From NCBI GenBank assembly GCA_017469355.1, contig JAFUGM010000063.1, forward strand, positions 1 through 41,104: a DNA stretch of 41,104 bases. Direction: 5' to 3'. This DNA comes from Solobacterium sp. GTDB lineage: Bacteria; Bacillota_I; Bacilli_A; Erysipelotrichales; Erysipelotrichaceae. The notes under the pieces were generated by a model that did not search any database, was not told where the DNA came from, and worked only from the letters and a program-made list of their open reading frames with translations. Positions 37,193 through 41,104 of this stretch are shown piece after piece. The position numbers were made by a program, and so were the translations under genes. The stretch's first letter is position 1. Every line of letters starts with the position of its first letter.

Positions 37193-37767
37193 AGCAGTGC
37201 CTCCAGATATTGCTTTATCGTGGTTTCGACCTGCAGACGCTTGGAATAGGCAATCAGTCGGTTGATATCTCTGTCCGGCTGTTGCACATATCGCTTCAAT
37301 ACCTCCATAGCAGGCTCAAAACCCATTTTGTTACGGTGATAAATTACATCACAGACTGTTTTCTCTTTGTCGTAGATACGGAAAGAATTTCCTCTTTCCT
37401 GAACCTCAACAATGCCCATGCCATACCGGGGCTCCGTCATACGATAGAACTTCATTGCAGGCCAGTCCGGCGACTCCGGGATCCGGGCGTTTCTTGGTAT
37501 GGCAACTTCAATCCAGCTCTGGCGCTCGCTGGACAGTTCATAGTATATCGCCGCGCTGATCAGGCAGATGACGCCCTGCTTTGCATACGCGGAAACCGCA
37601 TAGAAGTCATTGATTTCCCCATTATAATTGGCATTCTCATACCATTTCCGGTTCACGCTGATCAGCTCCCCCGCGCCAACAAGTTGCCGAATCTTGTAAT
37701 TGGAATATCCTGCTTCATGAAGCTCCTGCGAGGATATGAATTGCTTTTCAACTGGGAAGAACTTCAT
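37189..37767 (-). CDS. abiEi: AbiEi-like type IV antitoxin (192 aa)
   Basis: The start at 37765-37767 (MKFFPVEKQF) has an AGGAGGTG ribosome site. The N-terminus is a winged-helix-like domain (SSQELHEAGYSNYKIRQLVGAGELISVNRKWY, shown here only as the pattern ISSQEL to KWY), followed by the AbiEi C-terminal region with VICLISAAIYYEL, IEVAIPRNARIP and KTVCDVIYHRNKMG. In type IV systems AbiEi neutralises the AbiEii toxin and represses the operon through inverted repeats. Here the toxin gene directly downstream, overlapping by four bases, is truncated, leaving the antitoxin as an apparent orphan. A good sigma-A-type promoter lies 20-50 bp upstream. Confidence 0.88.
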   Translation of the reverse strand: MKFFPVEKQFISSQELHEAGYSNYKIRQLVGAGELISVNRKWYENANYNGEINDFYAVSAYAKQGVICLISAAIYYELSSERQSWIEVAIPRNARIPESPDWPAMKFYRMTEPRYGMGIVEVQERGNSFRIYDKEKTVCDVIYHRNKMGFEPAMEVLKRYVQQPDRDINRLIAYSKRLQVETTIKQYLEALL

Positions 37768-37789
37768 TCCTACCACCTCCTCGCTCTAC

Positions 37790-37818
37790 ATTTTATCGAA
37801 TGTCGCCATTTTCATCAA
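37790..37818 (-). promoter_or_regulatory. Promoter of the abiEi gene
   Basis: On the minus strand TTGATG (37813-37818), a 17-bp spacer and TAAAAT (37790-37795), the latter five of six matches, 22 bp before the abiEi ATG. Confidence 0.6.
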
Positions 37819-37920
37819 GATGGAGTCTTTCGATCAAATTGAGACGATAATTACTGCTATGTTAACTTCCTAAAGAATTGACACTCAACCCAACACTGCA
37901 CAAGTCAAAAACCGCCTTAT

Positions 37921-38307
37921 TCAAGCGCTTTTCATACTTTTCTTTATTATCTGAAGATAAAGCTTGAATTCTGGCGATACCCAGGAGGCAAACTCAAATG
38001 CAATGTCAATGTGTGCGTAGATACCACCGCCATATCGCCCCGATTTCGTCAGAAGGCCAATAGCTCCAAGTTTCTCTGTCCAGTCCTTTATCGAAAACAC
38101 AAAAGCATTTGATCCGGCATCCTCTTTAAACGTATCGAAATCGATACATTTAAAATCCGGATTATGGAGTGTTTCCCATAATCCAAGAAATTCTACGACG
38201 TCTCTGCCTCGGAGCCAGTTGTGAATAGTAATCCTAGGCTCTATGCTCCTATATCTTGCAATGTCAGTCAATGAAATCGTTCTCGCTAAAATGCACTTTT
38301 TCTCCAC
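37921..38307 (-). pseudogene. KilA-N domain protein remnant
   Basis: The frame shows the KilA-N pattern: ISLTDIARYRSIEP, NWLRGRDVVEFLGLWE, NPDFKCIDFDTF, AGSNAFVFSIKDW, KSGRYGGGIYAHIDIAFEFA, SWVSPEFKLYL. Intact relatives are about 260-280 residues. This one stops at about 128, just where the long C-terminal helical part should begin. The only start in reach is a GTG at 38305-38307, without a ribosome site, and the in-frame sequence before it does not resemble the usual N-terminus. KilA-N proteins are phage or mobile-element DNA-binding proteins. I judge it a decayed remnant. Confidence 0.7.
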
Positions 38308-38348
38308 TCTCCTGGATACCCAAGAATCATCATTTTTTTCTGAACAAC

Positions 38349-38375
38349 AAAAGAGAAGACTGCTTTAATCTTCCC
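38349..38375 (-). terminator. Terminator of the 386-aa lipoprotein gene
   Basis: On the minus strand GGGAAGATT pairs with AGTCTTCTC (two G-U pairs) around AAAGC, followed by TTTTG. It lies about 33 bp after the lipoprotein stop. Confidence 0.65.
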
Positions 38376-38407
38376 TTCACACAATCGTATTCCTTGTCAG
38401 TCACTGC

Positions 38408-39568
38408 TCATTCTTCATCCTGCCATGCGCTTTGCAGTAACACTTTCATCTGTAATAACGCATCCTCAGCTGCGTTTTCATTCATATAAACAATCCAGAT
38501 ATCACTATCATGATACGCATGCCAGAGAATCGCTCCTGAGCCATCATCGCTCAGTTTGAGTTCGGCACCGTCGGATATAACTTCCGCATTGTTTGGAATT
38601 GCGTCATATCGTAGATACAATTCGGGAACCTCAGCGCTGTCAGAGATAATATCAACCTCGTAGCTGTTTCCTTGATAGAGATAGGAGATTCCATAAATAT
38701 CACATCCGGTATAGGTATCATGACGGCAGGTCACATTCTCAAAGCCATAGTCATCAAAGGACAGGTTGTGCCAGGTGTTTTCGTTAATTCCGTTCAAATC
38801 CCAGCCATACCCCTCAGGGGCTGTGCTGGAAGTCACGTCAAACGTGACTCCGGTCTGTTCGCTTGCCTGCGATAGTTTTATAGCCGCTTCTCCGGTATAG
38901 AACCACTGCCACGCTACTGCACCGCCGTTTACTGCCGCGTATGCTTCCTCGCCTGCTTCATACGGACGCCCATAGCGTTTCGTAAGTTCGCTCACCGCAT
39001 CTTCAAATGATAGACTTCCGCATGAAAGATAAATCCGATCAACCGCAGCTGTTCCGTTTTCATGGTCGTTCAAAAGGTATACTGTTCCGCCAACTACCGC
39101 ATTCCCAAACAGATCACCCTCAAATGTAATATCAGAACCTTCGGTGAAATACTCCTTGGATATACCGAGTTCTTCGGTCGTTTTACCAATCCAGGAGAAT
39201 ACGTCACTGATATGATCCACATGATATTCCTGTACTTCCGCAGTCATAGAATTCCTCATTTTCACTTCCAGGTTTACATCATGTTCCGGCATGGTGAATT
39301 GTATGATATACCCCTCCTTATCTGAATAAGATACATTCAGGTATTCTCCATCAAGGTAGAAGGAGTAGTCCTTATCTGTTGCGATCACATTGTAGTAAAG
39401 CGTGACATTCGTTCCGGTACGATACGTATCCTCTGCGCCCTGAAAGAAAGCCTTTGCGTTATTGTAATTCACACGATACGTTTTCGCCCCACAGCCCGAT
39501 AAGCTAAACACCATACATCCTCCTAACAGCACGGCACAGATCGAACGAACTGATTTTTCTGCCCGCAT
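38408..39568 (-). CDS. Lipoprotein of unknown function (386 aa)
   Basis: The start at 39566-39568 (MRAEKSVRSIC) has AAGGAGGT 8 bp upstream; the longer open frame lacks a ribosome site. The signal peptide ends in the lipobox LSGC with the anchor cysteine near residue 27, so it should sit on the outer face of the membrane. Residues about 35-110 contain a beta-rich segment (YRTGTNVTLYYNVIATDKDY, FTMPEHDVNLEV) resembling an InlB-like or FMN-free bacterial repeat domain with the TMPxxDV motif. The remainder is acidic and aromatic-rich with no family I recognise. The gene is monocistronic, with its own terminator, and a separate unit from the AI-2E-family gene upstream. Confidence 0.85.
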   Translation of the reverse strand: MRAEKSVRSICAVLLGGCMVFSLSGCGAKTYRVNYNNAKAFFQGAEDTYRTGTNVTLYYNVIATDKDYSFYLDGEYLNVSYSDKEGYIIQFTMPEHDVNLEVKMRNSMTAEVQEYHVDHISDVFSWIGKTTEELGISKEYFTEGSDITFEGDLFGNAVVGGTVYLLNDHENGTAAVDRIYLSCGSLSFEDAVSELTKRYGRPYEAGEEAYAAVNGGAVAWQWFYTGEAAIKLSQASEQTGVTFDVTSSTAPEGYGWDLNGINENTWHNLSFDDYGFENVTCRHDTYTGCDIYGISYLYQGNSYEVDIISDSAEVPELYLRYDAIPNNAEVISDGAELKLSDDGSGAILWHAYHDSDIWIVYMNENAAEDALLQMKVLLQSAWQDEE

Positions 39569-39711
39569 ATGAATCAACCTCCTTTTAACCAAAGGTATAA
39601 GCTCTGCGCTATCAAACACCCACATTGTATGAACGAATTTTCCATGTTATCCACTTCAATCCTATACCCCAGGTCAGATTAGAGCCAGAATCAAATACCC
39701 AATACGAATAA

Positions 39712-39731
39712 TCCCCGGATTCCTCCGGGGA
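39712..39731 (-). terminator. Terminator of the AI-2E-family gene
   Basis: TCCCCGGA and TCCGGGGA form a perfect 8-bp GC-rich stem with a four-base loop 6 bp after the stop. The minus-strand 3' side is T-rich (TTATTCGTATT) rather than a pure T-run. Confidence 0.75.
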
Positions 39732-39736
39732 CTAGA

Positions 39737-40891
39737 TCAGGTTACTTTGATATGTTTTTCCTTTAGACGCTTGAATACGGTTTCCTTCATCAACACATAG
39801 ATGACAGAGAATAACGGAACTCCGAGAAACATTCCCAGTACACCCCAGAGCGTTCCACCAAGAATAATCGCTAATGTGATGTATATCGGAGGAAGACCCA
39901 TGGAATCGCCGAGAATATATGGGCCAAGAATATTTCCATCCACCTGCTGGAGAATCAGGATGAATACCACAAACTCCAATGCTTTGGCAGGTGAGATGAT
40001 CAGAAGAATAAACGCGCAGGGAATCGCTCCAATAAATGGTCCGAATACCGGAATCATATTCGTGATGCCAACGACGAATGCGATCAATGACGTATACGGG
40101 AACTTCATCACGCTGCAACAGATCGCTGTTGCGATACCGATAATCAGAGAATCGAGCGCTTTTCCGAAGATGAAGCTGTCCAGCATGTCAGAGGTTAATG
40201 TGACTACCCGGAAAATGGATTCCGCATGTTCAGGAGCCAGGAATGCATAGGCTACCTGCTTTGCCTGACGGATCCAGCGTTCCTGATCCAGCAGAAGGTA
40301 TACCGCAATAATAATTCCGACAAAGAAGTTGAATACTCCTTTCACAAGCGTCACAGAATAAGATAATACCTTACTTATGACGGTGTACTGACTGGTAATC
40401 AGATCCACAAGATTTGCCTTCAGATTCTGATAGACGGATAAGAGTACTTCCTCCACTTCTGAACTCTGTCCAAGATTGTTCAGGAACCGCTCTACGGTAG
40501 CGATATATCCATCCATGGATGAAGCCAGTGTCTCAAAGCTGCTGACTAACTGCGGAATCAAAATATAGAAGAAAATCAACAGTACGCATAGGAAAATGAC
40601 AACCGAAAGAATTACCGAAACCACCCGCTTTGCCTTGGGCTTCAGAGGTACATTCTTCAGCCATTTTGTTTCACTCAGCCTGCGTAAAGGCGCCAGTATG
40701 AACGCAATACACAAACCCCACAGGAATGGATTCAACGCGGTCCAGATGATTTTCAGAAAAGAAAGAATATCTCCCCAATGCATGAAGCCAAAGCAGACTG
40801 CCGCAATTAAAATCCCGCTGATTGTCAGGATCTCGATCTGCGTCCTTTTTTCGCCTGGCCACCGTTCTTTCATGAATGTATTATATTCCAT
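39737..40891 (-). CDS. AI-2E family transporter-like membrane protein (384 aa)
   Basis: An integral membrane protein with about seven or eight hydrophobic helices (residues 22-36, 47-68, 90-115, 185-205, 245-265, 268-290, 295-315 and 345-370). Family features are LNPFLWGLCIAFILAPL near the N-terminus, IIIAVYLLLDQER in the middle, and the C-terminal VDGNILGPYILGDSMGLPP followed by LGGTLWGVLGMFLGVPL. Family members include the reported AI-2 exporter TqsA, and others such as YtvI/PerM-like proteins of uncertain substrate, some linked to Na+/H+ antiport. The substrate here is not predictable. The ATG at 40889-40891 has only a weak ribosome site (AAAGCGGG). Confidence 0.92.
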   Translation of the reverse strand: MEYNTFMKERWPGEKRTQIEILTISGILIAAVCFGFMHWGDILSFLKIIWTALNPFLWGLCIAFILAPLRRLSETKWLKNVPLKPKAKRVVSVILSVVIFLCVLLIFFYILIPQLVSSFETLASSMDGYIATVERFLNNLGQSSEVEEVLLSVYQNLKANLVDLITSQYTVISKVLSYSVTLVKGVFNFFVGIIIAVYLLLDQERWIRQAKQVAYAFLAPEHAESIFRVVTLTSDMLDSFIFGKALDSLIIGIATAICCSVMKFPYTSLIAFVVGITNMIPVFGPFIGAIPCAFILLIISPAKALEFVVFILILQQVDGNILGPYILGDSMGLPPIYITLAIILGGTLWGVLGMFLGVPLFSVIYVLMKETVFKRLKEKHIKVT

Positions 40892-40923
40892 CCCGCTTTC
40901 AAGTTATGCAGGTTTTAAGAATT

Positions 40924-40951
40924 ATTTCAAACAAAAGAGGTCATATGTCAA
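40924..40951 (-). promoter_or_regulatory. Weak candidate promoter of the AI-2E-family gene
   Basis: On the minus strand a consensus TTGACA (40946-40951) is followed by a poor -10 (GAAATA at 16 bp, or AATAAT at 19 bp), 33-60 bp before the ATG. Confidence 0.35.
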
Positions 40952-41104
40952 AGTGCCGGTTGACTAATGTGGCTTCTATGGCAGAATAACGTTGTCTTTT
41001 ATCAAGAATGAGGCAAGAGAGTCAGCTCGTTGGCCTCATACCAACCTGCCAGGTCATATGGGTAAGGTGGTAAAGCTGACATCGATTAAAGAAAGAGTGA
41101 AAAC
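40952..41104 (+). other. Unassigned right-edge sequence with a short open frame
   Basis: About 150 bp with no recognised gene. On the plus strand one frame stays open from about 40970 to the edge (GFYGRITLSFIKNEARESAR, then WPHTNLPGHMGKVVKL), with no ribosome site and an in-frame stop just before. An imperfect dyad (TGAGGC near 41010 and GCCTCA near 41035) lies inside it. It may be the beginning of a mobile-element gene or a remnant; I cannot decide from the edge. Confidence 0.2.

Overview
The window looks like chromosomal DNA of a low-to-mid GC, anaerobic, probably gut-associated member of the Bacillota. An Erysipelotrichaceae-like host is my best guess. The grounds are AGGAGG-type ribosome binding sites, a type III glutamine synthetase (GlnN), a clostridial-style COG1373 ATPase set, and a secreted flavinylated fumarate-reductase-like lipoprotein. 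The assignment is inference; no rRNA or other phylogenetic marker is present.

Left half (1-23.4 kb, all minus strand): one apparent operon. It opens with four prepilin-like genes (23406 to 19764). The first lacks the conserved Glu5 and the fourth carries a large GLUG-repeat ectodomain. A single 18.96-kb gene follows, encoding a secreted adhesin-like protein of about 6,319 residues. After it comes a lipoprotein gene cut by the window edge. The giant protein has a signal peptide, a duplicated N-terminal domain, MBG/YDG-type domains, Cna-B/SpaA-type domains and five homologous right-handed beta-helix modules, each with the same head and a tail that is clear in four and divergent in the fifth. 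It ends straight after a SpaA domain, with no LPxTG sorting signal. Four pilins, an unanchored giant adhesin and a lipoprotein in one transcription unit are the strongest candidate here for an undescribed surface system.

Middle (23.6-34 kb): housekeeping and metabolism. Glucose-6-phosphate isomerase and an S1-domain protein form a minus-strand pair. A YuiD-like divergent PAP2 protein and a NifU-type scaffold run on the plus strand, followed by glnN behind an unusual AT-rich leader with phased T-tracts and a hairpin overlapping the Shine-Dalgarno. Beyond convergent terminators, an extracellular flavin-dependent reductase with two nearly identical FMN-binding domains is divergent from a soluble PAS hybrid histidine kinase with two receiver domains.

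Right part (34-41.1 kb, minus strand): an AT-richer accessory patch with two COG1373/DUF4143 ATPases, an AbiEi antitoxin gene overlapping a truncated AbiEii toxin, and a KilA-N remnant. Two unexplained DNA elements lie among them: three 14-bp direct repeats at an exact 32-bp period, and a 38-bp concentric palindrome. A lipoprotein of unknown function and an AI-2E-family membrane protein close the window. No tRNA, rRNA, CRISPR array, complete insertion sequence or origin was recognised.
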